Shown here in pieces: positions 8,951 to 16,965 of a stretch of 64,000 nucleotides of DNA. The first letter of the stretch is position 1; each line of letters opens with the position of its first letter. The notes below the pieces were generated by a model. The model did no database searches. It was not told where the DNA came from and worked only from the letters and a program-made list of their open reading frames with translations. The position numbers and the translations under genes are program-made. This stretch comes from Nitrosomonas sp. (lineage in GTDB: Bacteria; Pseudomonadota; Gammaproteobacteria; Burkholderiales; Nitrosomonadaceae), in contig JAJHPK010000010.1 in assembly GCA_020890945.1 (NCBI GenBank), forward strand, positions 31,790-95,789. Reading direction: 5' to 3'.

Positions 8951-9727
8951 ATGTTAGACAAAAAAATCACGGTAATGATGCCTGCTTATAACGAAGAGAA
9001 AGATCTTCCTGGGCTGCTTGATCGAATCAAAAATGCAATGAATGGTTGGGCAAATTACCAAATTCTTGTCGTGGACGATGGATCACATGATAAAACAGCA
9101 CAAATAGTGCAAGAAGCCGCTGCTCGTATGCCTGCGAAATTAATTCAACATCCGCAAAACATGGGATTGGGTGCGGCTATGCGAACTGGGCTGAAAGCTG
9201 CAGCACAAGACAGCGATGTCGTTGTTACACTGGATGCTGATAATTCGCAAGATCCGCTGTTGATTAAAAGTATGATAGAGCGTCTCGGTGAAGGGTTCGA
9301 TGTGGTGATCGCTTCTCGTTTTCAACCTGGTGCTCAAGAAATAGGTGTTCCGCCATTTCGCATTTTACTTAGTCACGTAGCAAGCGCCGGAATTCGCACC
9401 CTAGTCGGTTATCAAGGTGTTCGTGATTATACTTGTGGATTCCGAGTATACCGAGCAGAAACACTGCGTAAATTAATTCAAACTTTCGGAGATCATTTTA
9501 TTCGTGAAAATGGTTTTTCTTGTATGTTTGAGTTGTTACTCAATTTACGTTCGTTGAATGCAAAAGCTTCAGAGGTGCCATTGGTACTTCGCTATGATCT
9601 GAAAGAGGGCGCCAGTAAAATGCGCATCCTGCGCACAATGTGGCGTTATGTTGTGACATTAACACGTGGTTATTTACCCATATCATGGCGTGCAGCCCCT
9701 AAGCAAAATGGAGCGTCCAATGCTTAA
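8951..9727 (+). CDS. Family 2 glycosyltransferase (DPM1-like)
   Basis: A 258-residue GT-A fold transferase. It begins VMMPAYNEEKDLPGLL, then ILVVDDGSHDKT with Asp42-Asp43 and the metal-binding DAD at 95-97 (VTLDADNSQDP). It lacks the C-terminal double membrane helices of ArnC/GtrB, so it resembles the short dolichol-phosphate-mannose synthase group, which transfers a sugar to a polyprenyl phosphate. An AGGAGAAAAA ribosome site precedes ATG. Its stop overlaps the start of the next gene, implying translational coupling. Donor sugar unknown; the adjacent epimerase points to an amino sugar. Confidence 0.9.
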   Translation: MLDKKITVMMPAYNEEKDLPGLLDRIKNAMNGWANYQILVVDDGSHDKTAQIVQEAAARMPAKLIQHPQNMGLGAAMRTGLKAAAQDSDVVVTLDADNSQDPLLIKSMIERLGEGFDVVIASRFQPGAQEIGVPPFRILLSHVASAGIRTLVGYQGVRDYTCGFRVYRAETLRKLIQTFGDHFIRENGFSCMFELLLNLRSLNAKASEVPLVLRYDLKEGASKMRILRTMWRYVVTLTRGYLPISWRAAPKQNGASNA

Positions 9728-11138
9728 TGATAGCAATGGGATTGCCGCTTCCGGTGGGATAGAAAATTCTCATGTGGCGGTAATTGGAGGGGGTATTAGT
9801 GGTTTGGCGATGGCTTATTGGCTTACCCAGTCAGGCGCGCGCGTAACGCTTTATGAAGCCTCTAATCAGTTAGGGGGATTAGGAACTTTCTTTCAGTATC
9901 GTAATGTTTCCCTGGAAAAATTCTATCATTGCATGTTGCCAAGCGATAAACATCTGTTAAGTCTTTTACAAGAGACTGATTTACTAGATGAAATTTATTG
10001 GAAAGATACGAGCTTTGGTTTTATGAAAAAGGGTCAGTTGTATGGACTTAATACACCCGTTGAATTATTACGGTTTAGTCCGCTATCACTGATCGATAGA
10101 TTCAGAGTTGGCTTCACTGGTTTATGGGGAAGCATCTGTTCTTCACAAGGATTAGACGATGTCACTTGTGTTGAGTGGCTTAGCCGCCTTTCTGGAAAAA
10201 GAGCGTTTGAAACATTTTGGAAGCCGATGTTGCAAGCAAAATTTGGAGATCGATATCACGAGGTTCCTGCACTTTGGTTTTGGACGCGTTTTAATCGCGA
10301 AAAAGGTGGCAACAAAAAAGAATGCAAAGGATATATTCATGGCGGTTATCGGCGCATCGTAGACACTTTAGCTAATTTTATTCAAGCACAAGGAGGGACT
10401 ATTAAACTAGAAACTGCGATAGAAAAACTGGATTTAAATGAGAAAGAACAACTTGTCGTGCATACTTCTCAATCTGAAACTAATATTTTTGATCGCATAG
10501 TCATTACAACGCCAATTGCTTTCTTGGAAAAAGCTCTGACAAACAATAAACTAGCTGAAAGATGTCCCAAAATCGACAACACTATCGACATGCAAGGGGT
10601 AGTAAATGCTGTAATAATGCTTCGTCGGGGGTTTACTAAGCACTATTGGGTTGCCGCGATTGATGAAGATATACCGTTTCAAGGTATTGTAGAAAGCACT
10701 ACGCTTCTCGAGAAATCAGACACTGGAGGAGTGCACTTAATCTATCTAATGAATTATGTGCATCGCACAGAACCACTTTTTGGAAAATCAGAAGATGAAA
10801 TTCTTGATGGGTATATCACTGGATTGAAAAAGCTTTTTCCTGATCTCCAGGATGATGATATCGTGGACCGCTATCTATTTCGCGCACCTTATGTGGAGCC
10901 ACTTTATACGACAGGTTATCAAAAGCGTAAACCGCCTACCGAATTGATCGCGGGAAAATTATATTTGGCTACAACAGCTCAAGTTTATCCTGATGTTACT
11001 TCTTGGAACGGATCAATTGGTTTGGCTCGAAAAGTTTTTGATCAAATTCTTAACAAGAAGAATCTTAATCCAGAACGTGTCGGTAGTTTTGAACATGTAA
11101 AAGAAGCTAAAACAGCTTCTCCTCCTCTTACCAATTGA
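9720..11138 (+). CDS. FAD-dependent NAD(P)-binding oxidoreductase (amine oxidase / HemY-UGM-like)
   Basis: I chose ATG 9720, overlapping the upstream stop by 8 bp, because a GGAG site sits 6 bases before it; the frame also stays open upstream to 9666. This gives 472 residues. The N-terminus has the Rossmann dinucleotide motif VIGGGISGLAMAY (21-33), the ribose-binding Glu46 and LGGLG. The C-terminal FAD-contact segment is TAQVYPDVTSWNGSIGLARKV. It resembles COG1232 proteins (protoporphyrinogen oxidase-like) that occur in cell-envelope glycan clusters and are related to UDP-galactopyranose mutase. True HemY activity is unlikely given the glycan operon. Substrate unknown. It is the last gene of the operon. 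Confidence 0.82.
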   Translation: MLNDSNGIAASGGIENSHVAVIGGGISGLAMAYWLTQSGARVTLYEASNQLGGLGTFFQYRNVSLEKFYHCMLPSDKHLLSLLQETDLLDEIYWKDTSFGFMKKGQLYGLNTPVELLRFSPLSLIDRFRVGFTGLWGSICSSQGLDDVTCVEWLSRLSGKRAFETFWKPMLQAKFGDRYHEVPALWFWTRFNREKGGNKKECKGYIHGGYRRIVDTLANFIQAQGGTIKLETAIEKLDLNEKEQLVVHTSQSETNIFDRIVITTPIAFLEKALTNNKLAERCPKIDNTIDMQGVVNAVIMLRRGFTKHYWVAAIDEDIPFQGIVESTTLLEKSDTGGVHLIYLMNYVHRTEPLFGKSEDEILDGYITGLKKLFPDLQDDDIVDRYLFRAPYVEPLYTTGYQKRKPPTELIAGKLYLATTAQVYPDVTSWNGSIGLARKVFDQILNKKNLNPERVGSFEHVKEAKTASPPLTN

Positions 11139-11573
11139 TAATTAGTTTGATGAATTGGATTTCGTCAAAGCAATCGAACAAATGATTTGAGTTTAATGGA
11201 ATGCTGTTAGTTTGCTGTGATGAAAGAGAGGCTAAGTGTATCTCGTTGTATGAGCTTTGTTTCGTGTAATTGCATGTCAATGCTGCTCAAATCAACACAC
11301 TTTATTTTGATCGCGCACATCAAAACATTAGGTTTCTAGAGCGAACTAATGAGTAATGGTCAATTGGAAGGAATCCATTTCAAAGTTATTCCTAAATAAA
11401 AATCCTTCAATAAAATGAAGGATTTTTGTTTTTTGTTGCTTTCAATCAAACATTGAACTTTGAGTCGACTGGCAAAATTGTATCAATTCTATGTTGATCC
11501 TGAATTGCTACTTAAATCATCCCTTGAAAATAAGTTAGAATAGCAGTTTTAGAATTTCAACTGGAGTTTCTGG
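11139..11573. other. Intergenic region between glycan operon and ilvE
   Basis: About 435 bases with no gene. It contains the terminator described at 11398-11436 and, after it, the presumed ilvE promoter. Nothing else was recognised. Confidence 0.5.
11398..11436 (+). terminator. Strong rho-independent terminator
   Basis: Stem AATCCTTCA (11401-11409) and TGAAGGATT (16-24 of the same line, 11416-11424) with a 6-nt loop, flanked by A residues upstream and TTTGTTTTTTG downstream. A classical intrinsic terminator, 260 bp after the FAD oxidoreductase stop. Confidence 0.85.
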
Positions 11574-12494
11574 ATGTCAATGGCTGACCGCGATGGCGTA
11601 ATTTGGTACGACGGTAAAATGGTTCCCTGGCGAGATGCTAATACCCATGTGTTAACTCATACGCTTCACTATGGATTAGGAGTGTTTGAGGGTGTAAGAG
11701 CATATGAGACAGAGCGAGGTGCTGCAATATTCCGCTTGCAAGAACATACTAACCGATTGTTCAATTCCGCACATATTTTGATGATGAAATTGCCCTATGA
11801 TAAGGTCACTTTGATGCAGGCTCAGCGCGATGTCGTCAAGCAAAATAAATTATCTTCCTGCTATATTCGCCCGCTAGCTTTTTATGGGGCTGAAGCCATG
11901 GGGCTTTCAGCTAAAACGTTATCGGTTCATATCATTATCGCTGCTTGGCCTTGGGGTACGTATTTAGGTCATGAAGCTCTCGAAAAAGGGATACGTGTTA
12001 AAACATCTTCGTTTACGCGTCATCATGTCAATATCAATATGTGCCGGGCGAAATCCGTTTCAACTTACACTAATTCTATTTTAGCGAATCAAGAAGTGTC
12101 AGCGAATGGCTATGATGAAGCTTTGTTGCTCGATACCGATGGGTATGTTGCGGAAGGATCTGGAGAAAATATTTTTATTATTAAACAAGGCAAGATTTTT
12201 ACACCGGATTTAACCGCCTGTCTTGAGGGTATTTCTAGGGCTTCTGTTATTGAATTGGCAGGTGAAATTGGCGTTCCCGTCATCGAAAAACGTATAACTC
12301 GCGATGAAGTGTACTGTGCAGATGAAGCTTTCTTTACGGGCACGGCTGCCGAAGTCACACCGATCCGAGAGTTGGACAACCGTATGATTGGTGATGGTAA
12401 ACGGGGTCCTATCACAACCCAAATACAGTCGATGTTTTTTGATTGCGTAAAAGGTAGGTCAGCGAAACATATGGATTGGCTTACTTTAGTTTAA
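11574..12494 (+). CDS. ilvE: Branched-chain amino acid aminotransferase
   Basis: A 306-residue class IV PLP aminotransferase that interconverts Leu, Ile and Val with their 2-oxo acids using glutamate/2-oxoglutarate. Motifs: HTLHYGLGVFEGVRAYET at 29-46, the PLP lysine K160 in NMCRAKSVSTYTNS, the phosphate-binding segment EGSGENIFII, and the late FFTGTAAEVTPI motif. A CTGGAG site precedes the ATG. It is followed by a small zinc-finger gene 23 bp downstream, a pairing common in Betaproteobacteria. Confidence 0.96.
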   Translation: MSMADRDGVIWYDGKMVPWRDANTHVLTHTLHYGLGVFEGVRAYETERGAAIFRLQEHTNRLFNSAHILMMKLPYDKVTLMQAQRDVVKQNKLSSCYIRPLAFYGAEAMGLSAKTLSVHIIIAAWPWGTYLGHEALEKGIRVKTSSFTRHHVNINMCRAKSVSTYTNSILANQEVSANGYDEALLLDTDGYVAEGSGENIFIIKQGKIFTPDLTACLEGISRASVIELAGEIGVPVIEKRITRDEVYCADEAFFTGTAAEVTPIRELDNRMIGDGKRGPITTQIQSMFFDCVKGRSAKHMDWLTLV

Positions 12495-12517
12495 TAAGTA
12501 GTTACTTTGGAGTTACT

Positions 12518-12724
12518 ATGGATCAACATAATCCCAATAACAAATCTCGAGAAATTGAAATCACAGCAGAAGATTTGCCTTTGCATTGTCCAATGCCGTC
12601 GATGATGCTATGGAACTCTCATCCACGAGTGTTTTTGTCGATTGAAGCAACGGGGAAAGCGTTATGCCCCTACTGTGGTACGCACTATACCCTTAAAGGC
12701 GGTGCAACCGGAGGGCATCACTAG
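12518..12724 (+). CDS. Small CHCC zinc-finger domain protein
   Basis: A 68-residue protein; I chose ATG 12518 because TTTGGAG lies just upstream, rather than the longer frame overlapping ilvE. It contains the zf-CHCC pattern LHCPMP ... NSHPRVFLSIE ... ALCPYCGTHYTLKG: one Cys, one His, then a CPYC pair. This domain is shared with the small complex I subunit NDUFS6. The bacterial single-domain protein is of unknown function. It is probably co-transcribed with ilvE. Confidence 0.88.
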   Translation: MDQHNPNNKSREIEITAEDLPLHCPMPSMMLWNSHPRVFLSIEATGKALCPYCGTHYTLKGGATGGHH

Positions 12725-12793
12725 TATTTCGAGTTCGCAATATTTAACAGCAGGAAATTTGTTTTTCAACATATATTCAAAGCAAAGGACATT

Positions 12794-14170
12794 ATGAACA
12801 CCATTCCACACGAAATTTTTAAAGCCTATGATATTCGTGGCATTGTTGGTAAAACGATTACTGCTGAAAATGTTGAAAAAATTGGTCATGCTATTGGTTC
12901 CGAGGCGCGAGCCAGAAATCTAACCACCGTCGCCATCGGTCGCGATGGTCGGTTATCCGGTAAGGAGCTATCACAAGCACTTGCGCGGGGAATTCAAAAA
13001 AGTGGTATCAACGTAGTGGATGTCGGCATGGTAGCTACGCCGATGTTGTATTATGCCGCCTATGAATTATGTCAGTACTCCGGAGTTATGGTGACTGGCA
13101 GCCATAATCCACCGGAATATAACGGTTTCAAAATCGTACTGGGGGGCACCACTTTATCGGCTGATACCATTCAAGCGCTACGGATTCGTATAGAGAATAA
13201 TGATCTGACGCATGGCAGTGGGGGGTACTCAGAACATAACATCGTTAAAGCCTATATCGAACGAATTACCAGCACTATTAAATTGGCTCGTCCGATGAAA
13301 GTAATTGTCGATTGTGGTAACGGGGTAGCGGGTGCTTTCGCGCCGACGCTTTATCGAGGATTGGGTTGTGAGGTTACAGAGTTATTCTGTGACGTAGATG
13401 GCACTTTTCCTAATCACCATCCTGATCCATCCGTGCCTAAAAATTTACAAGATCTGATTCAGAAATTAAAAACTTCAGATGCTGAAATTGGCCTTGCTTT
13501 TGACGGCGACGGAGATCGTTTGGGAGTGGTCACAAAGAAAGGTCAGATTATTAACCCTGACCGCCAGTTGATGCTCTTTGCTGCGGATGTTTTGTCGCGA
13601 AATCCGGGCGGAGAAATTATTTTCGATGTGAAATGCACGCGCAATTTAGCACCGTGGATTAAGAAGCACGGTGGAGTTCCAACAATGTGGAAAACAGGTC
13701 ATTCCTTCATTAAAGCGAAACTCAATGAAGCCAATGCGTTGCTAGCAGGAGAAATGAGCGGACATTTGTTTTTTAAAGAACGTTGGTATGGCTTTGATGA
13801 TGGATTATATGCTGGTGCAAGATTGTTGGAATTATTAAGCCGAGAATCAGATACAAACTCGGCCTTTGATAAATTACCCGATAGCCTTAATACGCCTGAA
13901 TTACAAATCCGTACCGCTGAAGGTGAAAATTATTCGTTGATCGCAGAGCTTCAAAAAAAGGCTAAATTCAATAATCCTCAGCAGATTGTGACGATTGACG
14001 GATTGCGTGTTGAATACAGCGATGGATTTGGTTTGGCGAGATCATCTAATACGACTCCGGTGATCGTATTGCGTTTTGAAGCAGATAATGAAATAGCGTT
14101 GAAACGTATTCAAGAAGACTTTCGCGACAACATTAGGCAAGTAAAACCAGACGCGCAGTTTCCTTATTAA
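12794..14170 (+). CDS. Phosphomannomutase / phosphoglucomutase (AlgC/ManB family)
   Basis: A 458-residue alpha-D-phosphohexomutase. The phosphoserine loop is TGSHNPP with Ser103. The metal loop is DGDGD at 237-241 (AFDGDGDRLG). The sugar-binding loop is GEMSGHLFF, and the C-terminal phosphate-binding loop is GLARSSNTTPVIVLRFE. It interconverts hexose-6-phosphate and hexose-1-phosphate, giving precursors for GDP-mannose or UDP-glucose, hence LPS and exopolysaccharide. Dual mannose/glucose specificity is typical for this proteobacterial group but cannot be read from sequence alone. Confidence 0.93.
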   Translation: MNTIPHEIFKAYDIRGIVGKTITAENVEKIGHAIGSEARARNLTTVAIGRDGRLSGKELSQALARGIQKSGINVVDVGMVATPMLYYAAYELCQYSGVMVTGSHNPPEYNGFKIVLGGTTLSADTIQALRIRIENNDLTHGSGGYSEHNIVKAYIERITSTIKLARPMKVIVDCGNGVAGAFAPTLYRGLGCEVTELFCDVDGTFPNHHPDPSVPKNLQDLIQKLKTSDAEIGLAFDGDGDRLGVVTKKGQIINPDRQLMLFAADVLSRNPGGEIIFDVKCTRNLAPWIKKHGGVPTMWKTGHSFIKAKLNEANALLAGEMSGHLFFKERWYGFDDGLYAGARLLELLSRESDTNSAFDKLPDSLNTPELQIRTAEGENYSLIAELQKKAKFNNPQQIVTIDGLRVEYSDGFGLARSSNTTPVIVLRFEADNEIALKRIQEDFRDNIRQVKPDAQFPY

Positions 14171-14196
14171 TAATAGTCGCTGTTATTTAAACGCGC

Positions 14197-15813
14197 ATGC
14201 GAATCGCGATCGCTCAAATCAACGCAATTGTTGGTGATATTGCGGGTAACGCAGAGAAGATATTACATGCCGTAAATAAAGCCGTGCTTGCTGGTGCCGA
14301 TTTAATCGCGACCCCAGAACTCGCGCTATGCGGATTTCCTCCCAAAGATTTATTGCTTCGCGAGGATTTTCTTCAATCATGTCATTTGATGTTGCAAAAA
14401 ATTGTGCATTCAATTGGCGACATCACACTGGTGATAGGTCATCCGCATCAAGACGGGGGTAAGCTTTATAATGCAGCCTCAGTGATTCGAGCGGGGAAAA
14501 TCGTACAAACGTACCATAAAAAATTTCTCGCTCAATCTCCATTCTTTAACGAAGCGTATTATTTTGATGAAGGTCACGAAGATTGTGTATTGGATTTTGA
14601 TGGACTTAAATTAAGAATCGATATCGGTGTTGAGGCGTTGTTACATTCTAACTTGAATCAACCTATTCGCTCCAAAACTACCGATATTATATTGTTTCTA
14701 AATGCTTCGGCGTTTCGTATTAATAAACAAGCAACCCGTTATCAAGATGTACAACAATTCATCAAGCGCTCCGGGGTTATCACTATTTATGTTAATTTGG
14801 TTGGAGGTCAAGACGGGTTAGTATTTGATGGCGCTTCTTTTGCGATGAATGCTTCAGGTGAATTGGTTCATCAATCTCAAGAATTTATAGAAGCGCTAGA
14901 TTATATAGATATTAGCAAAAAACAGCCTTTAAACAATAATGCTCCGATGTCTTTATTGCCTTCTATCGCGGCTGTTTATCAGGCCTTATGTTTAGGCATC
15001 AAAGATTATGTTCATAAAAATAATTTTCCAGGGGTTCTAATCGGGTTGTCGGGCGGCGTAGATTCTGCATTAGTATTAGCCATTGCTGTGGATGCTTTGG
15101 GGGCAGAACGAGTCAAAACCGTGATGATGCCGTCACAATATACTGCTGATATTAGTTTGGCTGATGCACGTGAAATGACTAACCGGCTAGGTGTCGCGCA
15201 TATCGAATGTGGTATTGAACCACTTTTTGGCTCGTATTTATCAAAGATGGAAAATGATTTTGCTATTTCAGCAGAGCAGTTCAACAGCACGACCATGCCC
15301 GAAAATCTGCAAGCACGCATCCGAGGAACACTGCTGATGGCACTTTCTAATCACAATGGTTTTATCGTTTTATCCACGGGTAATAAATCCGAAATTGCTG
15401 TTGGCTATTGTACGCTTTATGGTGACATGGCTGGAGGATTGGCTGTACTGAAAGACGTTACAAAAACCATGGTATATCAATTGTGTGATTATCGTAATCA
15501 AATAAGCCCGATCATTCCCAAGCGCATCTTAGACCGTGCTCCTTCTGCAGAATTACGTCCCAATCAAACCGATCAAGATACTTTGCCGCCATATGAAGTT
15601 TTAGATGCCATCATTGAAGCGTATGTTGAAAAGAATTTTTCTTTGGATGAAATTGCAGCATTGCATTTTGATCCGGAGATTGTGAAAAGAGTGATTCACT
15701 TAATTCATATCAATGAATATAAGCGGCATCAAGCCCCAGCGGGGATACGCGTGACATGTTGTGATTTCGAAAATGCATGGCATTATCCAATTACTTCTCG
15801 CTTCAAAGCTTAA
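14197..15813 (+). CDS. nadE: NAD+ synthase with nitrilase-type amidase domain lacking its catalytic cysteine
   Basis: A 538-residue two-domain NadE, last step of NAD synthesis. Residues 1-250 are the carbon-nitrogen hydrolase (glutaminase) domain: catalytic Glu41 in TPELALCGFPPKD and Lys108/109 in TYHKKF are present, but where the family has the ICED segment this protein reads RIDIGVEALL, so the nucleophilic cysteine is replaced around Gly144. Residues 260-538 are the synthetase domain with an intact PP-loop GLSGGVDSALVLA (SGGVDS 285-290) and the STGNKSE and YKRHQAP motifs. If the reading is right, it should use ammonia directly rather than glutamine. It lies 26 bp after the phosphohexomutase gene. 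Confidence 0.93.
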   Translation: MRIAIAQINAIVGDIAGNAEKILHAVNKAVLAGADLIATPELALCGFPPKDLLLREDFLQSCHLMLQKIVHSIGDITLVIGHPHQDGGKLYNAASVIRAGKIVQTYHKKFLAQSPFFNEAYYFDEGHEDCVLDFDGLKLRIDIGVEALLHSNLNQPIRSKTTDIILFLNASAFRINKQATRYQDVQQFIKRSGVITIYVNLVGGQDGLVFDGASFAMNASGELVHQSQEFIEALDYIDISKKQPLNNNAPMSLLPSIAAVYQALCLGIKDYVHKNNFPGVLIGLSGGVDSALVLAIAVDALGAERVKTVMMPSQYTADISLADAREMTNRLGVAHIECGIEPLFGSYLSKMENDFAISAEQFNSTTMPENLQARIRGTLLMALSNHNGFIVLSTGNKSEIAVGYCTLYGDMAGGLAVLKDVTKTMVYQLCDYRNQISPIIPKRILDRAPSAELRPNQTDQDTLPPYEVLDAIIEAYVEKNFSLDEIAALHFDPEIVKRVIHLIHINEYKRHQAPAGIRVTCCDFENAWHYPITSRFKA

Positions 15814-15970
15814 ATGTGATGTTTTATATACGTTTCACTCAGCTAAGCGCATTCATTCTAAAAAGAAATATCCACAATATCGCTAATTGTGATAAATTCA
15901 CGCTTCAAGAGTCAGAAACATTAGAATTGATTCTTTGCATACAAAATCAATATAAGGAGGAAGTTATTTT

Positions 15971-16192
15971 ATGAATAAATTTGTTATCGCGGTTTCTACC
16001 GCAATTTTCTTACTGGGATCATCTTTTGTTATGGCAAGTGGTAATAAAGAATCATCACTCCCTCCAGAATCAGCTCAAGATATCCTGAATAAAATGGCTT
16101 GTGAAGGTAAAAAAGAGGGTGAAAAAATTAAAGATCGCATCGACGGCGAAATGGTTACCTGCCCTGCTAAAGTTAAAAATCCTAGAAAATAA
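15971..16192 (+). CDS. Small secreted protein of unknown function
   Basis: A 73-residue protein with a clear signal peptide (MNKFVIAVSTAIFLLGSSFVMA, cleavage likely after MASG or VMA). The mature part is about 50 residues, charged, with two cysteines (in MACEGKK and MVTCPAK) that could form a disulfide. A perfect AAGGAGG ribosome site at 15954-15960 with a spacing of 10 indicates strong translation. I do not recognise the family. It is followed by a strong inverted repeat, so it is likely a monocistronic, highly expressed periplasmic or secreted peptide. Confidence 0.75.
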   Translation: MNKFVIAVSTAIFLLGSSFVMASGNKESSLPPESAQDILNKMACEGKKEGEKIKDRIDGEMVTCPAKVKNPRK

Positions 16193-16194
16193 AA

Positions 16195-16232
16195 AAATTG
16201 ATAAATACCTCGACTATTAAGTCGAGGTATTT
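16195..16232. terminator. Perfect 13-bp hairpin after the small secreted protein gene
   Basis: AAATACCTCGACT (16203-16215) and AGTCGAGGTATTT (16220-16232) are perfectly complementary with a 4-nt loop. On the plus strand the U-tract is poor (TTGCTG follows), while on the minus strand the stem is followed by a T-rich run. It may act in both directions or stabilise the 3' end of the transcript. Confidence 0.65.
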
Positions 16233-16965
16233 GCTGTAGCTAGTTTTTTAAAAGCTAGACACAGATAGAAAAAAATCCACTCTTGTTTTCCAGGCTAGCT
16301 AGAAGTTATGGGAGTGTCGTTTATCTTCTGATTAAAAATATCGCTCTTGTATAGTGTCTTCAGGTTTTAACGACTAGAGCCGCATCATTCTAAAAAATTC
16401 TAACAAATTTAGTTTTCTCGATAACAATTCAACGTGCTAGGTAATTCGAGAGGTCTTTTCGATATAGTGCAAGCAATCAGTGGAAATTGATCATTAATCC
16501 ATTTGATACTACTTAAAGCGAGAATCAGAACTTTATTTGATAAAATTTCAGTTCAATAAAAATAGTGAGTTAAAAATACCAATCAGGGTATTTGCAAAAA
16601 TTTCTATATGCACTAGCTCAGATCAAATTGTTTTAGAGATCTAAGTTAATTTGTGCATTATCCTATTTCGATAGATTTGCTCGCTAACTCAACGATCACA
16701 TCCAATTTATAATCTTTTCAGAGTGCACATTCACTTCGTGAGAGCGGAATCTGGTTTTCAAGCTAGTTGATCAACAAAGTGTATAGTTAATACTTCGCTG
16801 CACTGCGTTGAAGTACTTTTTTAGTGTCAGTGTGTTTACTTATATTGCCTATATCCAGTATATACTTAGCGCGTGAATTCTGAAGGAAGAGAGGGGATTG
16901 GTTTGCATGGAGAGTGCAATTGAGAACCGGATTACAACAATAACTCATGATGTAAAGGAATTCTT
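16233..16965. other. Long intergenic region before the DUF2235 gene
   Basis: About 730 AT-rich bases without a supportable gene on either strand. A short inverted match (CTTCG-containing, around 16791-16817) surrounds a local hairpin-like stretch ACTTCGCTGCACTGCGTTGAAGT. No RNA gene or mobile-element remnant was recognised. Confidence 0.4.

Noticed and set aside
9666-9719. Longer start for the FAD oxidoreductase
   Set aside because: The extra codons overlap the GT2 gene, while ATG 9720 has a GGAG site at proper spacing.
12110-12422. Minus-strand open frames of 70-101 codons
   Set aside because: Antisense to ilvE; no ribosome site and no family features.
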